NCBI GenBank assembly: GCA_009779995.1 | Contig: WRDW01000023.1 | Location: forward strand, 1-32,097 | Direction: 5' to 3' | Length of the DNA: 32,097 nt | Origin: Oscillospiraceae bacterium | Lineage (GTDB): Bacteria; Bacillota; Clostridia; Oscillospirales; Acutalibacteraceae | Shown here: positions 16,593 through 24,341 of the stretch, piece by piece | Position numbering within the stretch: position 1 is the stretch's first letter | Layout: every line of letters starts with the position of its first letter | Program-made: the position numbers and the translations under genes | Notes under the pieces: model-generated | Told to the model about the DNA's origin: nothing | The model's input: only the letters and a program-made list of their open reading frames with translations | Databases searched by the model: none

Positions 16593-18452
16593 CTAACGCC
16601 CCGCCCACTCCGGGAAAAACGCGAAGTCGGTGAGCAGGAAGTTCTTCGGCTCGAAAATCTCCTTCTCCAGGGCGCGGAAATCGACTTTTCCCATGGGGGT
16701 GTAGGGGATCTCGTCCACCGCCCGGTAGGCGATGGCGCGGTCGCGCTCGGGCAGGCACTTCAGGCACAGCTTGTCGATGTCCAGCAGCAGGGCCCTCTCC
16801 TCCTCGGGGGTTTTGCCCCGGTATTCCTCCCGCAGCACCACGAAGGCGCTGGGGATGGCGCCCGCGGTATCCACGCCCAGGGGGACGCCCACCACGGCGG
16901 CCACCTGCACGCTCTCGTGGTTCATGATCACGTTTTCAATGGGCGAGGGGTGCACCGTGTGGCCGTCCGGGCGCATCGTGGAGCGCTTGTAGCGGTCGAT
17001 AAAATAGAATACGCCGTTCGCGTCCAGGTGGCCCATGTCGCCCAGGCGGTAGAATTTCGTGCCGTCCGGGGCGATGTAGGTGATCTCCTTCGTCTGCTCC
17101 GGCAGCTCGAAATATTCCTCCATCATGTTGCGGGAGCTCACGCACAGCTCGCCGTCCACGCCGAAGGGCAGCTGCTCGCCGGTCTCGGGGTCGATCACCA
17201 GGGCGGTGCACTGGGGCATGATGTAGCCCACGCAGCCCTGGGCCCGCCAGGGGAAATCGCTGGTGGCGGGGTCGTAGGAGGGCATCACCGCGATGGAGCC
17301 GCCCAGCTCCGTGGAGCCGTAGCCCACGCGCAACCCGGCCGTGGAGCCGTTGCGCGCGAAGCAGTCGTTGATGCGCTCGATGGAGGCCAGGGAGATTTTG
17401 TCCCCCCCGGAGACGGGGTTTCGAATAAACGCAAGCCTCTTGCTCTTGCCCTTGAGCTTGGGGTGGTTGGCCAGCTGCTCGTAGAAGCGCGGCACGCCCA
17501 GGAAGGTGTTGGGCCTCAGCTTGAGGATCATCTCGGCGAACTTGTTGGGGTCGAACTTCGGCACCAGGAGGATCTCCAGCCCGCCGCAGAGCGTCACGTG
17601 CATCCCGTTCATGATGCCGTAGGCCGAAAAGAAGGGGATGAAGCCGCCGAAGGTGTCCCGGCGGCGGCGGTCCTGGGGCTCCACGGTGAAATACAGGCCG
17701 GTGGCGGCGGAATTGAGGGCGTCGTGGGTGAGCACCGCCCCCTTCATCAGGCCGTCGGCGGAGGTGCCGCTGGTATACACCACGGCAGCCACCATGCCGG
17801 GGTCGTTGATCGCGCGGATGTCCTCCTTGAAGGGGTGGTCGGCGACAAAATGCTTGTGCCAATAGTATTTGCCCCTCGGCTGCATCTGCGCCGGGTGGCT
17901 TTTGGTGAACTTCTTGCTGCGGTCCCCGAGGACGAAATAGCCCAGCAGCGGCTTGGGCTTGAAGTTTCCCTTCAGGCTGTCCGTCACGCTCACGAGGATC
18001 ACGTGCTCGCAGGGCAGCTTGTCCAGGATGGGGTCGATCTTATCCGCCGCGAGCAGGTCCAGCGTGATGAGCAGCTTGGAGCGGGTCATCCGCGCCCGCT
18101 CCAGGATTCCCTCGGGGTTGGTACGCGGGTCGGCCAGGTTGACGATGGCGCCGATGCGCCAGCAGGCGTAGATATATACGATGGTCTCCGGCAGGTTGGG
18201 CATGGCGAAGGTGACGTAGTCCCCCTGCCGTATCCCGTAGCCGAACAGCGCGCGGGCCACCCGCTCCACCTGCGCGTCCAGCTCGTTATAGGTGGTGCGC
18301 ACGCCCACGAAATTGATGGCGTAATCCTCGCGATCCTTTCCGTGATGCCTGCCGAACATGAAGTCATCCGCGTTGCGGTTCGCGCGGCCAAAGGGCCGCT
18401 CGCCCCCGGAAAGCGAATAACACCCCAATTCGGCCCCGGTAATCACTCCCAA
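16593..18452 (-). CDS. AMP-forming acyl-CoA synthetase-like enzyme
   Basis: A member of the AMP-dependent synthetase/ligase (ANL) superfamily, which activates a carboxylate to acyl-AMP and usually then to a CoA thioester. With TTG 18452 as start it has 619 residues. Motifs: phosphate loop YTSGTS 226-231, GYGSTELGG 378-386, YRLGDMG 468-474, and C-terminal catalytic Lys589 in PYTPMGKVDF. TTG is preferred because GAGGAGGA sits eight bases upstream. The 19 extra residues gained from ATG 18509 have no ribosome-binding site and would contain a TATAAT (18503-18498) that looks like this gene's own -10 box. The N-terminal half resembles long-chain acyl-CoA synthetases; the substrate is not evident. 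It follows rpe by 73 bases. Confidence 0.9.
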   Translation of the reverse strand: MGVITGAELGCYSLSGGERPFGRANRNADDFMFGRHHGKDREDYAINFVGVRTTYNELDAQVERVARALFGYGIRQGDYVTFAMPNLPETIVYIYACWRIGAIVNLADPRTNPEGILERARMTRSKLLITLDLLAADKIDPILDKLPCEHVILVSVTDSLKGNFKPKPLLGYFVLGDRSKKFTKSHPAQMQPRGKYYWHKHFVADHPFKEDIRAINDPGMVAAVVYTSGTSADGLMKGAVLTHDALNSAATGLYFTVEPQDRRRRDTFGGFIPFFSAYGIMNGMHVTLCGGLEILLVPKFDPNKFAEMILKLRPNTFLGVPRFYEQLANHPKLKGKSKRLAFIRNPVSGGDKISLASIERINDCFARNGSTAGLRVGYGSTELGGSIAVMPSYDPATSDFPWRAQGCVGYIMPQCTALVIDPETGEQLPFGVDGELCVSSRNMMEEYFELPEQTKEITYIAPDGTKFYRLGDMGHLDANGVFYFIDRYKRSTMRPDGHTVHPSPIENVIMNHESVQVAAVVGVPLGVDTAGAIPSAFVVLREEYRGKTPEEERALLLDIDKLCLKCLPERDRAIAYRAVDEIPYTPMGKVDFRALEKEIFEPKNFLLTDFAFFPEWAGR

Positions 18453-18525
18453 ATTTTCTCTCCTCCTCAAATGGTATTGGCTTGCCGCCAGAATAGCATT
18501 ATACGGCATGGAGATTAAAAGCGTA

Positions 18526-19221
18526 TTAAAGCGCAGATTTTGCCTGGCAAGCCGCCATTTTCGCCGCCGCCCGCAGCCGCGCGATCGCCCCGGCAGCGTT
18601 GTCAGAAGAAAAAATCGCGCTGCCCGCCGCGAAGCAGTTCGCGCCCGCCCGCGCGGCCAGCCCTATCGTGCGCCCGTTGATGCCCCCGTCCGCCTGGATG
18701 ATCACGTCCAGGCTTCTGCGCGTGAGCTCCTGCCGCAGGGCGGCGATTTTGGGAAGCATGTCAGTCATAAATTCCTGGCCGCCGAAGCCGGGCTCCACCG
18801 TCATGATAAGAACCATGTCCAGCGCGTCCAGCCAGGGGAAAACGCTCTCCACGGGCGTGCCGGGGGCCACGCTCAGGCCGGCCATTTTGCCCGCCGCGTG
18901 AATTTTTTTCAGGGCCTCCCGCAGGCAATCGCCTTCCATGGCGTCGATGTGCACGGTGAGCATATTCGCCCCGGCCTCTATAAAGCTCTCTATATGCCGC
19001 TCCGGGCGCTCGATCATCAAATGCACGTCGAAGAACAGCCCCGTCCGGGGCCGCAGGGCCGCGACGGCCTGCGCGCCGAAGGTGATGGCCGGCACGAAAT
19101 GCCCGTCCATCACGTCCAGGTGGAGCCAATCCGCCCCGGCGCGCTCCATACGCGCGGCTTCGTCCCCCAGGCGGGAGAAATCGCCGGAGAGGAGGGAGAG
19201 GGCGATGAGGATGTCAGTCAT
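18526..19221 (-). CDS. rpe: Ribulose-phosphate 3-epimerase
   Basis: 231 residues; interconverts ribulose-5-phosphate and xylulose-5-phosphate in the pentose phosphate pathway. The TIM-barrel active site is complete: SLLSGDF at 9-15, HLDVMDG with His34 and Asp36, DVHLM with His67, VEPGFGGQ 142-149, and QADGGING with Asp178. The start ATG 19221 gives the usual short N-terminus (MTDILIALSLLS, where most relatives have I-A-P-S-L-L-S: the Pro is Leu here). A longer frame to 19266 overlaps the upstream gene and is not needed. The start lies four bases after that gene's TGA, with only a weak GTGGTGA site, so translation is probably coupled. Confidence 0.96.
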   Translation of the reverse strand: MTDILIALSLLSGDFSRLGDEAARMERAGADWLHLDVMDGHFVPAITFGAQAVAALRPRTGLFFDVHLMIERPERHIESFIEAGANMLTVHIDAMEGDCLREALKKIHAAGKMAGLSVAPGTPVESVFPWLDALDMVLIMTVEPGFGGQEFMTDMLPKIAALRQELTRRSLDVIIQADGGINGRTIGLAARAGANCFAAGSAIFSSDNAAGAIARLRAAAKMAACQAKSAL

Positions 19222-19225
19222 AAAA

Positions 19226-19582
19226 TCACCACATATAGAATAATTGCCAGATTGCAGTCGCGACAATGAACAGTTCGAGGGCGCTCACAATGCCCCCGGC
19301 GATAAGCAGCGGCTTGCGGGCTTTTCCCGCCAGCGCGCCCGCCAGAAGCAGGGCCGGGCCCATAAGCAGTATCGCTACTATTGCATAGATAAACAGGTTG
19401 GTGGGATCAAAATACATGAAGAAGAATATTGCCAGCCCAGCGGCGCACAGCGCCCCGCCGATGGCATAGAAAAGCCTGCGGGCCTTTTTCGCGAACAACC
19501 CGAACAATACCGCACCCGCGCCGAAAAACAGCGAGAGCGCCGCCAGCGCGGTGTAGAGTTGTTCTTGGATATAGGGGATCAT
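19226..19582 (-). CDS. Small four-helix membrane protein, unknown
   Basis: 118 residues from ATG 19582 (weak CGAGGT upstream). Four hydrophobic segments with short basic loops (AKKARR, AGKARK) suggest an inside-positive membrane protein. I do not recognise the family. A longer frame to 19636 would run through the repeat element at 19594-19680 and is rejected. It is immediately upstream of rpe and apparently co-transcribed with it, but that does not reveal its role. Confidence 0.65.
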   Translation of the reverse strand: MIPYIQEQLYTALAALSLFFGAGAVLFGLFAKKARRLFYAIGGALCAAGLAIFFFMYFDPTNLFIYAIVAILLMGPALLLAGALAGKARKPLLIAGGIVSALELFIVATAIWQLFYMW

Positions 19583-19593
19583 AAAATACCTCG

Positions 19594-19680
19594 CTGTAGG
19601 GGACGGCGTCCTCGACGTCCCAGGTTGAAAATGCAAGCCTCTTTTTTGGGACCGGGGACGTCACGGAGGCCGTCCCCTAC
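19594..19680. repeat. Inverted-repeat element, family B (copy 2)
   Basis: Ends CTGTAGGGGACGGCGTCC...GACGTCCC and GGGGACGTC...GGCCGTCCCCTAC are inverted copies and match the element at 11196-11276. It lies between the ahcY stop (19689) and the next minus-strand start, and may act as a 3' hairpin for the ahcY operon. Confidence 0.75.
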
Positions 19681-19688
19681 GATGTGCG

Positions 19689-20948
19689 CTACCCGTACAG
19701 ATACTTCTCCTGCGCCTGCGTCAGCACATCCAAGCCGCAATTCATGCTCGCCAGCTTGCGCCGCGCGACATCCAGGTCGATCTCCCGGGGCACGGGCAGG
19801 AGCTTTTCGGCAAATTTGTCTTCGCGATGGTCGGCCAAATATTTCGCGCTCAATGCCTGGATGGCGAAGCTCATGTCCATGATCTCCGCCGGGTGGCCGT
19901 CCCCCGCCGCGAGGTTCACCAGGCGGCCCTCGGCCAGCAGGTGCAGCCAGTTGCCGTTCGGCAGCCGGTAGCCCATGATGTTGTGCCGCATCCCGCGGGC
20001 TTCAATCGCAAGGGCCTTCAGGCCGCGCACGTCAACTTCGACGTCGAAGTGCCCGGCGTTGCACAAAATCGCGCCGTCCTTCATCAGCGCGAAATGCGCG
20101 GGTGTGATCACGTCCTTGCAGCCTGTCACTATGATGAACAAATCCCCTTCTCTCGCAGCGTCTTCCATGCGGGCCAGCGTAAAGCCGTCCATGATGGCTT
20201 CGATAGCCTTGATGGGGTCAATTTCCGTGACGATCACTTTCGCGCCCAGGCCCTTCGCGCGCATGGCCACGCCCTTGCCGCACCAGCCGTAGCCCGCCAC
20301 GACCACTGTTTTGCCCGCTATAATGAGATTGGTCGTGCGGTCTATGCCGTCGAAGACGCTCTGGCCCGTGCCGTAGCGATTGTCAAATAGGTGCTTGCAG
20401 TCGGCGTCGTTGACGCGTATCATGGGGAAGCGCAGCCGCCCGGCGGCGTCCATGGCTTGCAATCGGAGAATGCCGGTGGTCGTCTCCTCGCAGCCGCCGA
20501 TGACATTGCCCAGTAAATGTGGATAGTCTTCATGCAGCTTAGCGACAAGGTCCCCGCCGTCGTCGATGACGATGTCCGGCCCGGGCTCCAGCACGGCGCG
20601 CACGTGGGATTCGTACTCTGCGGCTGTCACGCCATACCAGCCGAAGACATTTATATTGCCTCCGGCCGATGCCGGATTGCCCTCGGCCAGGGCCGCCGCC
20701 ACGTCGTCCTGGGTTGACAGTGGATTGCTCCCCGTGACCCACATCTCCGCGCCGCCCGCCGCGAGGACCCGGCAGAGGTAGGCCGTCTTGGCCTCCAGGT
20801 GCACCGAGAGCGCCACGCGCAGCCCCGCGAAGGGCTTTTCCCGGGCAAACTCCTCCTCCAGGCCGCGCAGCAGCGGCATGTTGCGCCGCACCCAGTCGAT
20901 CTTCATATGCCCCTCGGGGGCCAGGGCGGGGTTACGGATTTGGCTCAT
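19689..20948 (-). CDS. ahcY: S-adenosylhomocysteine (or S-inosylhomocysteine) hydrolase, short form
   Basis: 419 residues, cytoplasmic. The family hydrolyses S-adenosylhomocysteine to homocysteine and adenosine with tightly bound NAD. Visible: His50 region ([13 protein letters not shown]), [25 protein letters not shown] at 151-159, [11 protein letters not shown] with Lys185, NAD loop GYGWCGKG 219-226, and NAGHFDVE. The protein ends at ...QEKYLYG and lacks the Lys/Tyr-containing C-terminal tail that contacts NAD in the longer bacterial/eukaryotic form. The short form with GYGWCG is typical of archaea and thermophiles, where a relative was shown to prefer S-inosylhomocysteine. Coupling to mtaD in this operon supports that substrate (inference). 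Start ATG overlaps the HEPN stop as ATGA; AGGAGG is ten bases upstream. Confidence 0.94.
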   Translation of the reverse strand: MSQIRNPALAPEGHMKIDWVRRNMPLLRGLEEEFAREKPFAGLRVALSVHLEAKTAYLCRVLAAGGAEMWVTGSNPLSTQDDVAAALAEGNPASAGGNINVFGWYGVTAAEYESHVRAVLEPGPDIVIDDGGDLVAKLHEDYPHLLGNVIGGCEETTTGILRLQAMDAAGRLRFPMIRVNDADCKHLFDNRYGTGQSVFDGIDRTTNLIIAGKTVVVAGYGWCGKGVAMRAKGLGAKVIVTEIDPIKAIEAIMDGFTLARMEDAAREGDLFIIVTGCKDVITPAHFALMKDGAILCNAGHFDVEVDVRGLKALAIEARGMRHNIMGYRLPNGNWLHLLAEGRLVNLAAGDGHPAEIMDMSFAIQALSAKYLADHREDKFAEKLLPVPREIDLDVARRKLASMNCGLDVLTQAQEKYLYG

Positions 20949-21382
20949 TCGGAAGGTGCCTCCTGTTCCAGTTTTTCGCGCAGTTCCGCCAGGGGCGGGA
21001 AGGCTTTGATTTCGGCGGCGTAGCGCAGGGCTTTTTTCACGTCTTCGTCATCAACCTTTGGCCCGTAAGGATAGTTCACGTCTTCGTTGTAGCGGCTTAT
21101 TAAATTCCCAAGTTCGGTAAGCTCACGAAATCTGTCGTCAAGCGCTGCACACATCTCAATCAGCTCAGGCATGTCCTCGCTGTCTGTTGGTTTTTCTTCT
21201 GTTCGATATACCAAAAAAGCCTTCAGATATTTCTGCGCTGCCTCATGGCAATTGAAGCAGGCAAACGCAAACGACGCAGGAACGATTTCTCTATAATTCT
21301 CAGCAAAATTCAGGTTTCTATCAGCAAAGCGAAACCAATCCTTTACATACGTGTTCCAATCTTTAGTGCGTTCGTCCATCAT
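20945..21382 (-). CDS. HEPN-domain protein
   Basis: 145 residues. The helical pattern WFRFADRNLNFAENYR, then FAFACFNCHEAAQKYLKAFL, then a C-terminal YNEDVNYPYG and a closing helix, is the minimal HEPN domain of the COG1895 type. Those proteins usually pair with an MNT nucleotidyltransferase; none is encoded here. The Rx4-6H ribonuclease motif of toxin-type HEPN proteins is not evident, so RNase activity is doubtful. ATG 21382 overlaps the upstream TGA as ATGA; a second ATG directly follows. A lower GC content than ahcY suggests it was acquired into this operon. Role unknown; it could bind nucleotides or nucleic acid. Confidence 0.8.
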   Translation of the reverse strand: MMDERTKDWNTYVKDWFRFADRNLNFAENYREIVPASFAFACFNCHEAAQKYLKAFLVYRTEEKPTDSEDMPELIEMCAALDDRFRELTELGNLISRYNEDVNYPYGPKVDDEDVKKALRYAAEIKAFPPLAELREKLEQEAPSE

Positions 21383-21924
21383 GAATCCTCCCACCAAGCG
21401 CCCGGCAGCCCTTCGCCGCCGAACTCCTCGGCCAACAGAATAGTCGTAATATCTCGCGATCTGTAGCCCCAGCGGTACTTGTCATTCAGAATCCAGCCTT
21501 CATCCTCCAAAAGGGCCTGCAATTCTTCGCGGGCCTCTTCACGTTCAGCCAGGGCCTGCAACACATTAGAGCCACGAAATACATTGTCAAAGCCGCTTTT
21601 TAGAGAGCTAAACAAGAACATATTGCCCAGCATAGGATAACATGCCGCGCTCTGCGTCAGTTCATTGGTAGACATCGCCTCCAGAATATCTGCGGGTATC
21701 TGTACCGCAGCGCGCATCTGCGTATTACTTTCAAGCTTGGCCCATTCCTTCATGCCGGGGCGCAGGGGATATACATAGCCCTCATAGTCTATCGGATAAT
21801 AGACGCAATCCGGGATTGACGGATATGGTATCCGCCGCAGGACAGGGATCATGCTGAAGGAAGAAATCACAGACATCGTAAACATTAAAATCGAGGAAAC
21901 CACAATGACTAAAGCTTTTTTCAT
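21379..21924 (-). CDS. Secreted or membrane-anchored protein of unknown function
   Basis: 181 residues with an N-terminal signal or anchor helix (KKALVIVVSSILMFTMSVIS). The mature part has YPLRPGMKEWAKLESNTQMR, then AAVQIPADILEAMSTNELTQ, CYPMLGNMF, and a NVLQALAEREEAREELQALL helix. I recall similar unnamed Firmicute proteins sharing the 'PG..EW....QIP...L..MST..L....YP' pattern but know no function. Its ATG overlaps the mtaD stop as ATGA, and its own stop overlaps the HEPN start, so it is firmly in the operon. The C-terminal Trp-rich end (GAWWEDS) is unusual. Confidence 0.75.
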   Translation of the reverse strand: MKKALVIVVSSILMFTMSVISSFSMIPVLRRIPYPSIPDCVYYPIDYEGYVYPLRPGMKEWAKLESNTQMRAAVQIPADILEAMSTNELTQSAACYPMLGNMFLFSSLKSGFDNVFRGSNVLQALAEREEAREELQALLEDEGWILNDKYRWGYRSRDITTILLAEEFGGEGLPGAWWEDS

Positions 21925-23225
21925 GGGTTACACAACCTTTCCGCAATCCTCTGCGCCTCCCAGCGGATGCGCTCCTCGTCCAGTCTCGTCAATTGGCCGT
22001 TGTCCAGCAAAATCTCCCCGTCCACCAGAACGGTCTCCACTTCGTTGCCCTGTGCGCCGTAGCACAGCGCGGCAAGCAGGTTCGAGCGCGGGGTGAAGTG
22101 GCTGTGGTTCAGGTTCAGGATGGCGAGGTCGGCCTTCTTGCCGGGCTCGATGGAGCCGATTTCACCGGCCAGGCCCAGGGCCTTCGCCCCGCCCATGGTT
22201 GCGATATGCAGGCCCTGGGCGGCGGGGACGCACTCTGCATCCTCGTTGACGCCCTTGTGCACCAGGCACAGATAGCCCAGCTCGCGGATCATGTTCAGGC
22301 TGTTGTTGCTTGCCGCGCCGTCTGTGCCCAGGGCCACGTTGACCCCCGCCTCAAGCAGCTTTTTCACCGGGGCCGCGCCGTTGGAGAGCTTGAGATTGCT
22401 CACCGGGTTGGTGGCCACGCTCACATGATATTGCGCGGCGATGGCGATGTCATTCTCAGTCAGATGCACGCAGTGCGCGGCTGTCACGGGCAGCTCGAAC
22501 AGGCCCGCGCTCTCGAAATACTCAAATGGCGTCTTGTTGTATTTTTCTTTGATTTGCGCGTTCTCGTCCCGGCTCTCGCTGATGTGCGTGTGGAGCCCCA
22601 CGCCCAGCTCTCGGGCGCGCTCGACGATGAGCCGGATATACTCCGGCGCGCAGGTGTAGGGCGCGTGCGGGGCCAGCGTGAAGGTCAGCCTGCCGTTCTC
22701 AGCGCCATTGTATTTTAGTATATCACTCGCCGCGGTGTCCAGCCTGGAAAGCCCGGCGGGGTCTGTGCCGGAATCCCCCAAAAGGCCCTGGGAGAGCACC
22801 GCGCGCACGCCGCTCCCGGCGCAGGCGCGCACGATGTCCTCCATGAAGAAGTACATATCGTTGAAGCAGGTGGTGCCGGAGCGCAGCATCTCGCAGGCGG
22901 CCAGCATGGTACCCCAATAGCAGTCGCCGGGTTCCAGGTTGTCCTCCATGGGGAGGATGTTGTCAAACAGCCAGGTCATGAAGGGCAGGTCGTCCGCGCG
23001 GTGGCGCAGCAGGGTCATGGGGCTGTGGGTGTGGGCGTTCACCAGCCCGGGGATCACGAGCCGGTCCGCGCCGTCGATGATTTTTTCCGGGAGAAAATCC
23101 ATGGGGGCCTCGCCCACGAACGAAATCCTGTCCCCCTCCACGCCCACGTCGCACCGGCGAACCGCGGGGAAGCCGGACGCCCCCTCGGGCAATGCCGCGT
23201 AAATATTCTTGAGTAAAATTTTCAT
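21921..23225 (-). CDS. mtaD: 5'-methylthioadenosine/S-adenosylhomocysteine deaminase
   Basis: 434 residues of the amidohydrolase superfamily; deaminates S-adenosylhomocysteine and related 5'-substituted adenosines to the inosine form. The metal site is complete: HTH (His65, His67), HISE (His214, Glu217), AHCVHL (His251) and GTDGAASN (Asp302), with NPVSNLKLSNG between. ATG 23225 is chosen over the longer frame because AAAGGAG lies eight bases upstream and the promoter lies just behind it. It heads an operon with a secreted protein, a HEPN protein and ahcY. Together they can clear S-adenosylhomocysteine formed by methyltransferases. Confidence 0.95.
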   Translation of the reverse strand: MKILLKNIYAALPEGASGFPAVRRCDVGVEGDRISFVGEAPMDFLPEKIIDGADRLVIPGLVNAHTHSPMTLLRHRADDLPFMTWLFDNILPMEDNLEPGDCYWGTMLAACEMLRSGTTCFNDMYFFMEDIVRACAGSGVRAVLSQGLLGDSGTDPAGLSRLDTAASDILKYNGAENGRLTFTLAPHAPYTCAPEYIRLIVERARELGVGLHTHISESRDENAQIKEKYNKTPFEYFESAGLFELPVTAAHCVHLTENDIAIAAQYHVSVATNPVSNLKLSNGAAPVKKLLEAGVNVALGTDGAASNNSLNMIRELGYLCLVHKGVNEDAECVPAAQGLHIATMGGAKALGLAGEIGSIEPGKKADLAILNLNHSHFTPRSNLLAALCYGAQGNEVETVLVDGEILLDNGQLTRLDEERIRWEAQRIAERLCNP

Positions 23226-23256
23226 TGTGACGCTCCTTTCCATGCTTATCCAATTT

Positions 23257-23285
23257 AGTATACCACAGAACGCAGCGTAGTGCAA
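23257..23285 (-). promoter_or_regulatory. Promoter of the mtaD-ahcY operon
   Basis: On the minus strand TTGCAC (23285-23280), 17-bp spacer, TATACT (23262-23257). The 5' UTR is under 30 bases, so there is no room for a SAH or SAM riboswitch. Confidence 0.75.
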
Positions 23286-23483
23286 ACTGAATTTTTGCAA
23301 ATGCGGGTCAAGCTGGTCTTCTGTGAGTAAGGGTGAGAAAAAGCGCACGAGGAGCTCCGCCGCAGCGGTGAGGGAGCAGTGCAGGGCACGCGCGCCAGGG
23401 GAGCCGCGTCTTTGTGGACGCCGAAGTCGGCTTGCGGCTATCCTGTGCAAACGCTCCGCCGCAGCGGCGCATTACCGGCCCCC
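23286..23483. other. Intergenic stretch with a 15-bp direct repeat
   Basis: Between the back-to-back mtaD and queG promoters is a GC-rich stretch with no supported gene. GCTCCGCCGCAGCGG occurs at 23354 and again at 23453. Open frames cross it on both strands but lack ribosome-binding sites. Confidence 0.4.
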
Positions 23484-23512
23484 TTGCAAACCCCAAAAAA
23501 ACAGTGTATAAT
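23484..23512 (+). promoter_or_regulatory. Promoter of queG
   Basis: TTGCAA (23484-23489), 17-bp spacer, perfect TATAAT (23507-23512). The GGAGG site follows at once and the leader is about 15 bases, so no preQ1 riboswitch is present. Confidence 0.8.
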
Positions 23513-23533
23513 ACCCCCGGAGGCGATTATCAC

Positions 23534-24277
23534 ATGTACCCTGAACGCATGGCGGCCCTGGGGGATATTCTCCCCCTGTGGGGCATATGCGAACACGAGG
23601 GCCGGGCGGTCATATCGGCGGCCTTCCCCTATCTGCTGCCCGAGGAGCGCTACGCCGGGCGCAGCGTCTCGCGCTACGCCGTGCCGCGGGACTACCACGC
23701 CATCTGCGGCGCGCGCCTGGAGCGGGCCTGCGCCCTGCTGCGCGCGGCCTGCCCCGGGGAGGAATTTCACCCGCACTGCGACAGCAACGCGTTGCCCGAA
23801 ATTGAGCTCGCAATAAAAGCAGGCCTGGGCCTGCGCGGCAGGCACAATTTGCTGATTACGGAGAAGTACGGCACTTGGGTGTTTTTGGGGGAGATTATCA
23901 CTACGGCAAAGCTAACTGCCAACTGTCAATTGTCAACTGTCAACTGCGAAGCCTGCCACGCCTGCGTTCGTGCCTGCCCTACCGGCGCATTGACCGAAAC
24001 CGGCTTCGACAAGGCGAAGTGCATCTCTTTTATCACGCAAAAAAAGGGCGATTTATCGCCGGGGGAGACCCTGCTGCTGCAACAGGCGAATACCGCCTGG
24101 GGCTGCGACCTGTGCCAGGAGGCCTGCCCGCGCAATCACGGCGTAAAAATCGACCCCCTGCCGGAATTTTTGATAGACCCCGTCGCGCGCGTCACGGAAC
24201 GCACGCCCTTGGAGGGACGGGCCTATGCCTGGCGGGGGGCGGGGGTACTGCGCAGGAATCTCGCGTGTATTTCATGA
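23534..24277 (+). CDS. queG: Epoxyqueuosine reductase-like iron-sulfur protein, short form
   Basis: 247 residues. QueG is the cobalamin- and [4Fe-4S]-dependent enzyme that reduces epoxyqueuosine to queuosine in tRNA. ATG 23534 has GGAGG eleven bases upstream; a longer frame from 23414 would include the promoter. Visible: NALPEIELAIKAGLGLRGRH and LLITEKYGTWVFLGEI (the conserved pre-cluster block), cluster 1 Cys138-x2-Cys141-x2-Cys144-x3-Cys148-Pro with RACPTGAL, a lone Cys in AKCISFIT, and the second set WGCDLCQEACPRN. It lacks the C-terminal HEAT-like extension of the 350-390 residue form and has a short N-terminus. Cys138 and the ten residues before it are encoded by a heptamer repeat. No other queuosine genes are in the window; it could serve another corrinoid-linked role. 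Confidence 0.88.
   Translation: MYPERMAALGDILPLWGICEHEGRAVISAAFPYLLPEERYAGRSVSRYAVPRDYHAICGARLERACALLRAACPGEEFHPHCDSNALPEIELAIKAGLGLRGRHNLLITEKYGTWVFLGEIITTAKLTANCQLSTVNCEACHACVRACPTGALTETGFDKAKCISFITQKKGDLSPGETLLLQQANTAWGCDLCQEACPRNHGVKIDPLPEFLIDPVARVTERTPLEGRAYAWRGAGVLRRNLACIS
23914..23948. repeat. Heptamer tandem repeat inside queG (family E, copy 2)
   Basis: Five consecutive heptamers, AACTGCC, AACTGTC, AATTGTC, AACTGTC, AACTGCG, lie in the coding frame and translate as the loop T-A-N-C-Q-L-S-T-V-N-C. The last Cys is the first ligand of the iron-sulfur motif. The unit matches the AATTGAC repeat after mecA in inverted orientation. Confidence 0.85.
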
Positions 24278-24283
24278 AAACCC

Positions 24284-24312
24284 TTGCTTTTGCGGCGCTT
24301 TGCCTTTATAAT
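24284..24312 (+). promoter_or_regulatory. Promoter of manA-yhaM
   Basis: TTGCTT (24284-24289), 17-bp spacer, TATAAT (24307-24312), just after the queG stop. The following 30 bases contain the GGGAGGA site of manA. Confidence 0.75.
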
Positions 24313-24341
24313 GGAATTAGTTTTGTTAGGGAGGACACACC

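Noticed and set aside
16353-18518. 721-codon plus-strand frame
   Set aside because: Runs through a repeat and antisense to the acyl-CoA synthetase gene; no start signal.
23227-23450. N-terminal extension of mtaD, including a helical stretch (AAAELLVRFFSPLL)
   Set aside because: It crosses the promoter at 23257-23285 and has no ribosome-binding site. The stretch might be a gene remnant, but I could not match it.
23226-23533. SAH/SAM or preQ1 riboswitch upstream of mtaD or queG
   Set aside because: Predicted leaders are under 30 bases on both sides, too short for an aptamer.
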